From the NCBI GenBank assembly GCA_964393875.1, contig CAYMUZ010000040.1, positions 1 through 14,166 of the forward strand: 14,166 bases of DNA, written 5' to 3'. The notes below the pieces were generated by a model. The model was not told the DNA's origin. It made no database searches and saw only the letters and a list, made by a program, of their open reading frames with translations. Below, in pieces: positions 1 to 6,470 of the stretch (positions are counted from its first letter, which is position 1; each line of letters starts with the position of its first letter). This DNA is from JAHFHB01 sp964393875. Its GTDB lineage: Bacteria > Omnitrophota > Omnitrophia > Omnitrophales > Aquincolibacteriaceae. Made by a program: the position numbers and the translations under genes.

Positions 1-1564
1 TCGGAACCACACTGCGGCCGATTTCAGGATGCCGCAACAGCTTGGTCAGGATGCGGACAAAAGCCATGGTCGTCGAGGCTTCAAGCTCGCCTGAACCTTT
101 AAGAAATTCTTCAAAAAATTCTTTACCGGGGATTGCCATCGGTTGGGGCTGCGTCCTGCGCTTAGGCACGAACCCATTCAGTTTTTTACGGCGTTCGAGC
201 AGATATTTTGTTTCGACGCTGACTGCCGGCTGACGGTAAAAAGGCGCTTCCACAACATCTTCGTCCGGAATGGGCACATTGAACCGTGCACGAAACTCGC
301 GCAGTTCTTTTTCATTCATTTTTTTCTGCTGGTGAGTCACATTGCGGCCTTCACCCGCTTCGCCAAGACCGTAACCTTTCACTGTCTTTGCCAAAATCAC
401 TGTGGGCTGTCCCTTGTGCTCAGTCGCCGCTTTGAAAGCCGCATAAACTTTTTGCGGATCATGCCCGCCCCGTACAAGCGTGCGAAGATCTTCATCTGCG
501 AGATGGTTAACCAGCGCCAAAAGCTGCGGATATTTTCCGAAGAAATGCTTGCGAATATAGCTGCCGGTCTCCACGGAATATTTCTGATACTCGCCGTCAA
601 CCACTTCTTCCATGCGGCGAATCAAAAGACCTGTTTTATCGGCCCTGAGCAATGGATCCCAGTTGGAACCCCAGATCACCTTGATGACGTTCCAACCCGC
701 GCCTGTAAAAATGGATTCGAGCTCCTGAATAATTTTGCCATTGCCGCGCACCGGGCCGTCAAGTCTTTGCAAATTACAGTTGACTATCCAAGTTAGATTA
801 TCCAAACCCTCACGGCCGGCCAGGCTCAGAGCCCCAAGCGTTTCAGGCTCATCCACTTCGCCATCCCCCACAAAAGCCCAGATGCGGGGCTCTTTGGCGC
901 GCTCAATAAATTTGCGCGCGGAAAGATAACGGCTGAAACGCGCCTGATAAATGGACATCACCGGCCCGAGCCCCATGGACACGGTCGGAAACTGCCAGAA
1001 GTCCGGCATCAAATAAGGATGCGGATAAGAAGAAAGGCCCCCGCCTTCGGCAAGCTCCTGGCGGAAGTTGTGAAGTTTTCTGGCATCCATGCGGCGTTCA
1101 AGATAGGCGCGCGCATAATTGCCCGGAGACGCATGGCCTTGAAAATAAATCATGTCGGCCGGCGTGCCATCGTCGCCGCCACGAAAGAAATGATTGAACG
1201 CCACCTCATACAGTGTCGCCGATGAAGCGAAGGTTGAAATATGCCCGCCGAGCCCGTTGTGAATGCGGTTCGCCTTCACCACCATCGCCATGGCATTCCA
1301 ACGGATATAACTTTTAATGCGCCTCTCCAGCTCGCGGTCACCCGGATAGGGGGGTTCAGCTTCAGGGGGAATGGTGTTGATATACGGGGTGCTCACCCCT
1401 TTTGGAATGTGAATACCGGATTTGCGCAGGCGGTTCGTAAGTTTTTCAACCAGGGAGCGGGCGTGTTCGGGCCCTTCATTCTTGAGAATATTGGCAAAGA
1501 CGTATTCTAGCGATTCAAGCCAGCGCTCTGTTTCAATAGGGTTTGTGTGAACCGGCGTATCCAT
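1..1564 (-). CDS. aceE: Pyruvate dehydrogenase E1 component, homodimeric type (3' part missing)
   Basis: This is the thiamine-diphosphate E1 subunit of the pyruvate dehydrogenase complex, which decarboxylates pyruvate and reductively acetylates the lipoyl groups of E2. About 521 of the usual ~890 residues are present; the frame is open at the left edge, so the C-terminal part lies outside. Visible hallmarks are ERWLESLEYV near residues 13-22, HNGLGGHIS around 102-110, the ThDP/Mg motif starting GDGEVDEPE at 233, and NCNLQRLDGPV at 262-272. The last two are almost identical to E. coli AceE and sit at the same positions. I chose the ATG at 1564 because MDTPVHTNPIETERW aligns with the family start; an in-frame ATG at 1585 would add seven residues (MQTKTHT). 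Neither has a strong ribosome binding site. The gene is divergent from the lipoate ligase gene with about 110-130 nt between. Family assignment is very secure; only the start is uncertain. Confidence 0.96.
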   Translation of the reverse strand, partial: MDTPVHTNPIETERWLESLEYVFANILKNEGPEHARSLVEKLTNRLRKSGIHIPKGVSTPYINTIPPEAEPPYPGDRELERRIKSYIRWNAMAMVVKANRIHNGLGGHISTFASSATLYEVAFNHFFRGGDDGTPADMIYFQGHASPGNYARAYLERRMDARKLHNFRQELAEGGGLSSYPHPYLMPDFWQFPTVSMGLGPVMSIYQARFSRYLSARKFIERAKEPRIWAFVGDGEVDEPETLGALSLAGREGLDNLTWIVNCNLQRLDGPVRGNGKIIQELESIFTGAGWNVIKVIWGSNWDPLLRADKTGLLIRRMEEVVDGEYQKYSVETGSYIRKHFFGKYPQLLALVNHLADEDLRTLVRGGHDPQKVYAAFKAATEHKGQPTVILAKTVKGYGLGEAGEGRNVTHQQKKMNEKELREFRARFNVPIPDEDVVEAPFYRQPAVSVETKYLLERRKKLNGFVPKRRTQPQPMAIPGKEFFEEFLKGSGELEASTTMAFVRILTKLLRHPEIGRSVVP

Positions 1565-1639
1565 GGTGTGTGTCTTCGTTTGCATTGCTGCTTTGTTTTT
1601 CAATACAATGGACTGAGGACGTTTTTTATAAAGACAGAG

Positions 1640-1668
1640 ATTATCTCACACTTGTAAAGGTTTTTCAG
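1640..1668 (-). promoter_or_regulatory. Candidate promoter for aceE with palindrome over the -10
   Basis: Reading the minus strand, CTGAAA (1663-1668) is followed after 17 nt by GATAAT (1640-1645), with TGA directly before it giving an extended -10. Transcription would start near 1633, leaving a leader of about 50-70 nt. The 11-bp palindrome GAGAT-T-ATCTC (1637-1647) covers the -10 and could be an operator half or chance. The -35 matches consensus at 4 of 6 positions. I saw no equally good promoter for the divergent ligase gene. Confidence 0.4.
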
Positions 1669-1694
1669 TTCACGAGAAGGCTTTTGAAACCACT

Positions 1695-2426
1695 ATGAAG
1701 TTTCTCGACCTGACCTTCGACCATGCCGGGCACAATGTAGCGTGCGATGAAGCCCTGCTGGATCTATGTGAGGAAAATCCCGTCCACGAGATTTTGCGGT
1801 TTTGGGAACCCAAACAGCATTTCGTGGTGTTGGGATATTCTAACAAAACACGGGTGGAAGTGGCTATAACTTCTTGCCGCGAGGATAACATTCCTATTTT
1901 TCGGCGTCCCTCGGGCGGCGGCGCAGTCTTACAAGGACCGGGTTGTCTCAATTACAGCTTAATTTTAGATACTCACGCGCGGCCTGAGCTGAAAAACCTA
2001 ACACAGACAAACACTTACATTCTCGAGCGGCACCGCGATGCCCTAGCCTCCTTGCTTTCTGCACACAAACTGGAGGTGCTTGGAATCAGCGACCTGGCTC
2101 TCGACCGGCTTAAAGTCTCGGGCAATGCCCAGCGGCGGCGACGCCGCTTCATTCTTTTTCACGGCACGTTTCTTTTGGCAGACTTCGATCTTAAGTTGAT
2201 TTCCCGCTATCTCGCAATGCCCTCTCGTCAACCGGATTACCGCGGCGACCGAGAGCATAACACCTTTGTCACCTGCCTGCCTCTATCGCGCGAAACGATC
2301 CGCACCGCCCTGCGCAGAACCTGGAATGCAAATACCCCCCTGGAGGCAGCCCTTATTCCCTCCACCGGCATTGAAAAACTCGTCGAAGAAAAATATTCTC
2401 ACGCTGATTGGAATCGGAAGTTCTAA
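1695..2426 (+). CDS. Lipoate-protein ligase A family protein (single-domain)
   Basis: This is a BPL/LplA/LipB-fold protein of 243 residues, expected to activate lipoate (or octanoate) with ATP and transfer it to a lysine of lipoyl domains such as that of pyruvate dehydrogenase E2. The family signature RRPSGGGAV is at residues 70-78, followed by GxxNYS-like GCLNYSL at 83-89. The lysine of KVSGNAQ (K140) matches the conserved ligase lysine (K133 in E. coli LplA). HGTFLL is at 156-161 and PSRQPDYRG at 176-184. It is about 95 residues shorter than E. coli LplA and lacks the C-terminal accessory domain, as in many small ligases; a partner protein or the LipM-type octanoyltransferase activity cannot be excluded. 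The ATG at 1695 follows a purine stretch, GAGAAGG, about 14 nt upstream, which is rather far. Position next to aceE supports a role in lipoylating that complex. The gene converges with the PEPCK gene, 15 nt between stops. Confidence 0.85.
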   Translation: MKFLDLTFDHAGHNVACDEALLDLCEENPVHEILRFWEPKQHFVVLGYSNKTRVEVAITSCREDNIPIFRRPSGGGAVLQGPGCLNYSLILDTHARPELKNLTQTNTYILERHRDALASLLSAHKLEVLGISDLALDRLKVSGNAQRRRRRFILFHGTFLLADFDLKLISRYLAMPSRQPDYRGDREHNTFVTCLPLSRETIRTALRRTWNANTPLEAALIPSTGIEKLVEEKYSHADWNRKF

Positions 2427-2441
2427 CGGGGTGAAGACGCA

Positions 2442-5400
2442 TCAAAGAGAAGGCTGGGACACCGGTTGATTTTTTTCACTGCGGGGGGTGGTAGAAAAGG
2501 CACGGCGCAACACACCGGGGTCGAGTCCAATGGTGCCATGCAGGCTCTTGAAGTAGTCGTGCGACTCGACGCGCGTCAGCATTTTCCGCGCGTGGGTAAG
2601 ACGTCCACGCACTCCAAGATCAGACGCGGCTTCCAGATGGCTGGGCTTTGTCAGAAAATCTTGTAAATATTTGCTGTGCTTCTGCCAAAGTAAAATATCG
2701 CCCTTCTGCTTGGCCTGCAGCCGCTCGTCATACCACGTCGATTTAAGCAGTGTCTCGCGTGTGAAAAGGCTGCGAACTTCCGGGCGGTGCACCTCGTGCC
2801 CGTTGTATTGCCCCTCCGCCATAATGTGCAACAGTGCTCTCAGCGGCGGAATCGCTAGCTCCACACTGCCGTCGGCAAAATACGCTTCAGAGGCGGTCTT
2901 GCCGGCCTCCACAATATTGTTCATGCCATCCACAAAAACATCCCTACTCTGCAATTCGGGTTTAAGGATTTCTTCGCTGAAGACCGCATTAGGATTGTTG
3001 AACATGCGCCCAAAAAACGCGAGAACGAACCGCATGGTGATGCGATAACCCAACCGGCTGGCCAATACACGGCTGCCTTGATGGTCAAAATCCTGAATTT
3101 TTTCGAGATACCCATTTTCGATGAGATATTTTGGATCACGCTCGGCCACGCTCATGCGGCACCAGATTTCAGGCATCAGCAGGCTGATGTCATGATCCAC
3201 GCGGATTTTCGGACCCACATAACCCGCCGCAGAGCTAAATCCATCACAACCGGTCAAAATGTAAGAGACCAACGCATTGTTGAGATCCGTCACGGGCAGG
3301 AGGGCATTAAAAGGCCCTTTAGTCAACGCGCCTTCCGAACCTGCCCCGGTCGTGCTCGGCGACTTTCCAGTGACGCTGGCAATGAAATCCATGAAAAGCT
3401 CAGGCAATTCCTGGTAGTGGATGGGGTTGTAAACCGCCAGCGGCCGGATTCGATGCATCGAATCTGGCGGATTGTTACGCCGGCCCGGCAATACGGCATT
3501 GACCGGAAAATAAACCGGTTCATTCACCGGAACCTTTCTAAAGATCCGCGTGCCCATATCCGCCAAATGAACCTGTCTTGGATTGATCAAATCGGGCCTA
3601 TCCTGCAAATAACGCGGGTTTTTTGACGGCTTGCCCTCGACCCTTCTCGGATGCGCCGAAGAAACAAAATAAACCTGTTTGTTCTCATTCACAATGTTCC
3701 AGATGAAGTCATGCATCGGCTCTGAAAATTGATCAATGCCGGTAGCGTCTTCGACCAGGTCACGGGCATCTTCCAGGGTTAGCGGCTCAAAGTTGGACAG
3801 AAAAACATCCTGCCCCGTAATATCCGCCTCCGTCTGTTTATCAAACCCGCGGTGCACCGCGTCATCCGGCCGTTGAAAAAGCCGGTATTCACAATTGGCG
3901 ACAATCTTCACAGACAGCTGGGAATATTCAGGGTTCAGATGCTTCAACTCGCGGGTGGGCACGACCACCGACGCAGTAATATCATCTTCGGCCTGAATCT
4001 TGACCGCCGCATTGAAATCCTGCCTCAATTTAAAAGTGCGCCAAGCCCCGTCTTTCTCCATCCCTACACGCAGGTAGTTGGCAACCAGTTTACGATTATC
4101 ATATTTAAGTTCGTGCCCCATGTGTCCATTGATAATGTCGACGCTGAAATGACTGCGCCAGTTATCGTTCCACTCTGTCTTGTAATAGCGTTTAACGACA
4201 AAAACAAGTTCGCGGATGTGCGGCGCAAGAGAATCAAGCCACTCGTTGTATTCGTCCGTATATTCCTGCGACGGCGTCAGCAGTTTAATGACCGAGCCCA
4301 GCGACCGGTCTTCGCTCAAAAGCGGACGGCTCGGCCTTTTTTCGGCAAAGGTTCGGCTAAAACGGTCGCTGTAATCACGCGCCAAAATCTGCGCCACCGT
4401 ATCAAAATCTTTGTAAAAGTCAGCGACAAAAACAGGCCCGTGAATAATCGCGTATTCGATTGATTTCGAAATTTCTGATTTGCCGCCGCCCGAAACCGTG
4501 CAAGGTTTATGGCAAAGCGTTCCCTCGGGCACCGTCCCCACAAGGCGCCAGATACCACTGCCCAAGTGCTTCTGCATTTCAATCTTATAGCCAAAGGGAT
4601 ACACGTAGGTCTGCCAGGGCAAAAGCTTGATCGACTGCTCACGACTGCGATACTGCCAGGTGATTTTTTCATGTTTCACGCTAAATTTAGCGTCGAGCGG
4701 CACATAAAGTATGTCGGGGTATGTCCTATCTACAGCATACCCCTCAGGCCGAACATCCATGAGAGGCGCAAACTGCTCCGCCATGTCATCGAAAGAAAGA
4801 TTGTTCTGAGGCATCTTGCCTTCCACATGAAAATTTTCTCCGAGCACGTAGCTGGGAAACGCGATCGCGCCGCCAGAATGCTCTTCTTCCGCCAAACCAA
4901 AAAGATTTGCTGAAAAACTGATCTGTGTCTTCACTTCTTTTTTACAGTAGCCAAAATAGTTATCTGCGATCACCGTCACCATAACCCCGCGTTCATCGCG
5001 GCAAGTGACTTTAAAGGGATCTCCCCCGTTGTAGAGTTCTTCCTCAGAGGTCCAGCACATGCCGTCCTTGCGCTGGCGTTCGGTGGCGGCGTCCCAATGC
5101 GGCAGGCCCAGTTCCTTTTTGGTCAGATTCACAAGATGCGGCGCCAGAATCACACAGCCGGTATGGCCTGTCCAGTGTTCGACATCGAGCCCCGCATCAT
5201 TTTCCGGCAGGTACGGATCGCCGTCATTGCCGAAAATCGATTCTACAAAATCAAGATTGCCCACCAGATTACCGGGCGCAAAAAAACGGATTTCCATTGA
5301 TTTGCGCGACGTAAATCCACTGACTTCGGGAACCACCATCGGTCGCAGCAGCAAAGACACAATAAGTTCCGCCTGCTTTTTTTGGTCCGCTGTAAAAGGT

Positions 5401-5954
5401 AACCGCAAAAGCTCTCGCGACGGCCGCAACGCCTCTTTGAGCAGGCTGGCAAAAACAGAGGGGGGCACCGCTTTTTTATCATCGGGAATCGGCAGGCCGC
5501 CGTCGACAATGTGGAAGACGCCGTGGGTTGTGCGCCGATCATTTTTAGGGTTGTGCAGCACGCCCTGTTTGATTCGGTAAGAGTTGACAATGTCTGAAGA
5601 AAAAACATCGCTGAGCGCCGGCAACGACACCAGCCGCGCCAGGCCATAGAAATCGAGCGTGAAAGTATGCACCGGCAGACGAATTCTTTCTTCGAGCGGC
5701 ACCTCTTTTAAATAATCATCCAGAAAGTTTTGAATGCGGCGATCCACCGGGCAGAGATGGTTGAAAAGAAGGCGGTTTTTTTCCTGATGATTGCGTAAAA
5801 GCGGCCGGGCAATTTCAATCAAATCATCACTGCGGCCGCAGATCGGCTGATCGAGCGCCGCTAATTTAAGATTGATGTACTGAAGCAGCTTATGCTTATC
5901 ACTGGGGGCAATATAATGGCCAACACTGGCCGTAAACCCATCTGCTGGTTCCAA
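2442..5954 (-). CDS. Probable PPi-type (diphosphate) phosphoenolpyruvate carboxykinase
   Basis: A 1,170-residue soluble protein without signal peptide or membrane segments. Its length and motifs fit the PPi-dependent PEPCK family known from Propionibacterium and Entamoeba (about 1,100-1,170 residues), which interconverts oxaloacetate plus PPi with PEP, CO2 and phosphate. It is only distantly related to GTP- or ATP-PEPCKs. Seen directly: TGHTGCVILAPHL at 262-274, GMCWTSEEELYNGGDPFK at 298-315, NYFGYCKKEVKT at 332-343, a P-loop-like VSGGGKSEISKS at 487-498 (comparable in role to the kinase-1 loop of GTP-PEPCK), and TGKSPSTTGAGSEGALTKG at 862-880. The family name comes from memory of these motifs and size, not from a search; otherwise it would be a large conserved hypothetical. 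The start is TTG at 5954, chosen because minus-strand GAGAGG sits 6 nt upstream. It has its own promoter and is convergent with the lipoate ligase gene. With aceE it links PEP, pyruvate and acetyl-CoA metabolism, and PPi use would save nucleotide triphosphate. Confidence 0.72.
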   Translation of the reverse strand: MEPADGFTASVGHYIAPSDKHKLLQYINLKLAALDQPICGRSDDLIEIARPLLRNHQEKNRLLFNHLCPVDRRIQNFLDDYLKEVPLEERIRLPVHTFTLDFYGLARLVSLPALSDVFSSDIVNSYRIKQGVLHNPKNDRRTTHGVFHIVDGGLPIPDDKKAVPPSVFASLLKEALRPSRELLRLPFTADQKKQAELIVSLLLRPMVVPEVSGFTSRKSMEIRFFAPGNLVGNLDFVESIFGNDGDPYLPENDAGLDVEHWTGHTGCVILAPHLVNLTKKELGLPHWDAATERQRKDGMCWTSEEELYNGGDPFKVTCRDERGVMVTVIADNYFGYCKKEVKTQISFSANLFGLAEEEHSGGAIAFPSYVLGENFHVEGKMPQNNLSFDDMAEQFAPLMDVRPEGYAVDRTYPDILYVPLDAKFSVKHEKITWQYRSREQSIKLLPWQTYVYPFGYKIEMQKHLGSGIWRLVGTVPEGTLCHKPCTVSGGGKSEISKSIEYAIIHGPVFVADFYKDFDTVAQILARDYSDRFSRTFAEKRPSRPLLSEDRSLGSVIKLLTPSQEYTDEYNEWLDSLAPHIRELVFVVKRYYKTEWNDNWRSHFSVDIINGHMGHELKYDNRKLVANYLRVGMEKDGAWRTFKLRQDFNAAVKIQAEDDITASVVVPTRELKHLNPEYSQLSVKIVANCEYRLFQRPDDAVHRGFDKQTEADITGQDVFLSNFEPLTLEDARDLVEDATGIDQFSEPMHDFIWNIVNENKQVYFVSSAHPRRVEGKPSKNPRYLQDRPDLINPRQVHLADMGTRIFRKVPVNEPVYFPVNAVLPGRRNNPPDSMHRIRPLAVYNPIHYQELPELFMDFIASVTGKSPSTTGAGSEGALTKGPFNALLPVTDLNNALVSYILTGCDGFSSAAGYVGPKIRVDHDISLLMPEIWCRMSVAERDPKYLIENGYLEKIQDFDHQGSRVLASRLGYRITMRFVLAFFGRMFNNPNAVFSEEILKPELQSRDVFVDGMNNIVEAGKTASEAYFADGSVELAIPPLRALLHIMAEGQYNGHEVHRPEVRSLFTRETLLKSTWYDERLQAKQKGDILLWQKHSKYLQDFLTKPSHLEAASDLGVRGRLTHARKMLTRVESHDYFKSLHGTIGLDPGVLRRAFSTTPRSEKNQPVSQPSL

Positions 5955-5970
5955 GAAGCACCTCTCTAAT

Positions 5971-5993
5971 CAATAGGTTTTGAACGCCTATTG
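5971..5993. promoter_or_regulatory. Inverted repeat at the PEPCK promoter, possible operator
   Basis: CAATAGG (5971-5977) and CCTATTG (5987-5993) form a perfect 7-bp inverted repeat separated by 9 nt. It overlaps the -10 hexamer and the predicted transcription start, the usual place for a repressor site. It could also form a short hairpin at the 5' end of the mRNA. No regulator is identifiable in the window. Confidence 0.4.
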
Positions 5994-6018
5994 TACCAGA
6001 GCCCGCTAGCGCCCGCAA
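5990..6018 (-). promoter_or_regulatory. Sigma-70-like promoter of the PEPCK gene
   Basis: On the minus strand TTGCGG (6013-6018) is followed after exactly 17 nt by TACAAT (5990-5995), preceded by TGG, an extended -10. The predicted start of transcription is near 5983, giving a leader of about 29 nt that ends in the GAGAGG ribosome binding site and the TTG codon at 5954. The spacer is GC-rich with a repeated GCGGGC. Confidence 0.6.
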
Positions 6019-6040
6019 CCGGGGCGAATCAGGTGTGTCG

Positions 6041-6086
6041 TAAGCTAATGAAATGTCCCCTGTTGTTAGCTAATGAATTGTCCCCT
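6041..6086. repeat. 21-bp imperfect direct repeat, probable insertion-element end
   Basis: Two copies of TWAGCTAATGAAWTGTCCCCT (W = A or T) lie at 6041-6061 and 6066-6086, identical at 19 of 21 positions with a period of 25 bp. They lie just beyond the stop codon of the transposase remnant on its downstream side. Tandem short repeats at an element end are often transposase binding sites, so this is plausibly the preserved terminus of the decayed insertion sequence. Confidence 0.55.
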
Positions 6087-6106
6087 TTTACGATCGGGCG
6101 TAGTAA

Positions 6107-6154
6107 CGAATGGCGCTTCCTTAAGCGGCCATAACATGAAGACTTCGCCATTCG
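6107..6154. repeat. 9-bp inverted repeat within the transposase remnant end
   Basis: CGAATGGCG (6107-6115) and CGCCATTCG (6146-6154) are perfectly complementary across 30 nt. Outside them ACGATC (6090-6095) and GATCGT (6155-6160) can also pair, with an 11-nt bulge. The structure spans the transposase stop codon and could be a transcription stop or transposase recognition structure of the lost element. Confidence 0.4.
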
Positions 6155-6240
6155 GATCGTGAAATTTTAAGGCTGTCGTAACACTTGTGATCTCGTTTGA
6201 TCATTCGCGGTTCGATACGATTGGGACGATGGAGAAGGTG
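6121..6240 (-). pseudogene. C-terminal remnant of an IS4-type transposase
   Basis: On the minus strand, about 39 codons ending in TAA at 6121-6123 read as an HRPNRIEPRMIKR core, followed by a basic tail containing DSLKISRSEWRS. This RPxRxEPRxIKRxxKxY pattern is the C-terminal tail typical of IS4-family DDE transposases. Upstream in the same frame a stop appears within about 25 codons of the core and no catalytic DDE region is present, so the gene is reduced to its 3' end. The 21-bp direct repeats at 6041-6086 lie 35 nt past its stop codon and fit as the element's end. Identification rests on the tail motif only, hence moderate confidence. Confidence 0.6.
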
Positions 6241-6268
6241 CGTTATTGAAAATAAACCCGCACCCTCC
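6231..6268. repeat. Bulged 10-bp inverted repeat at the broken edge of the transposase remnant
   Basis: GGTGCG (6237-6242) pairs with CGCACC (6259-6264). GGAG (6231-6234) pairs with CTCC (6265-6268) after a two-base bulge. The loop is A/T-rich. It lies where recognisable transposase sequence stops, so it may mark the deletion junction or be chance. Confidence 0.3.
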
Positions 6269-6328
6269 CTCGCTCCACCTCAAAAAAGCTGCTAAATATT
6301 GGTCAGTAAGAGTGGGCATCAAAATGTC

Positions 6329-6353
6329 ATCCCCGCAATGTTTTGGCGGGGAT
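6329..6353. repeat. REP-like GC hairpin
   Basis: ATCCCCGC (6329-6336) and GCGGGGAT (6346-6353) form a perfect 8-bp stem with a 9-nt loop, embedded as GTCATCCCCGC...GCGGGGATCTC. Dispersed extragenic palindromes with a CCCCGC/GCGGGG stem flanked by GTCAT and ATC are common in many bacterial genomes as REP or MITE-like elements. It is followed by no T-run, so it is not an obvious terminator. Confidence 0.5.
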
Positions 6354-6400
6354 CTCAGAAAAATGTCAACTGGCACACTAAAGCCCTGTCCCAACGCCGC

Positions 6401-6440
6401 ATGCAACTGGAAAAAAGTCATGAATTTTTTCCAGTTGCAT
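6401..6440. promoter_or_regulatory. Perfect 16-bp inverted repeat upstream of the first ATPase
   Basis: ATGCAACTGGAAAAAA (6401-6416) and TTTTTTCCAGTTGCAT (6425-6440) are exact reverse complements with an 8-nt centre. The right arm overlaps the predicted -35 (TTGCAT) of the downstream ATPase gene. It could be an operator, a small mobile-element footprint or a strong cruciform. The stem is AT-rich, and its T-run lies in the stem rather than after it, which argues against a simple terminator. Confidence 0.65.
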
Positions 6441-6462
6441 GGAAGCTTTTTTTCTATAGAAT
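6435..6462 (+). promoter_or_regulatory. Candidate promoter of the first DUF4143 ATPase
   Basis: TTGCAT (6435-6440) is followed after 16 nt by TAGAAT (6457-6462), which matches the -10 consensus at 5 of 6 positions. Transcription would begin around 6469-6471, at or just before the ATG at 6471, leaving essentially no leader. A second TAGAAT 8 nt further along would be too close to the start codon. Confidence 0.4.
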
Positions 6463-6470
6463 AGAATCTC

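Noticed and set aside
143..796. 217-codon plus-strand ORF
   Set aside because: It is the opposite strand of aceE, whose minus-strand translation matches the family throughout; the plus-strand protein has no recognisable features.
3078..3626. 182-codon plus-strand ORF
   Set aside because: Antisense shadow of the PEPCK coding region, with no ribosome binding site or domain.
5243..5647. 134-codon minus-strand ORF inside the PEPCK gene
   Set aside because: Alternate frame of the same strand within a continuous conserved coding region; no sign of a frameshift there.
6401..6460. Rho-independent terminator reading of the 16-bp inverted repeat
   Set aside because: The stem is AT-rich, no gene ends just upstream on the plus strand, and the repeat overlaps a plausible promoter instead.
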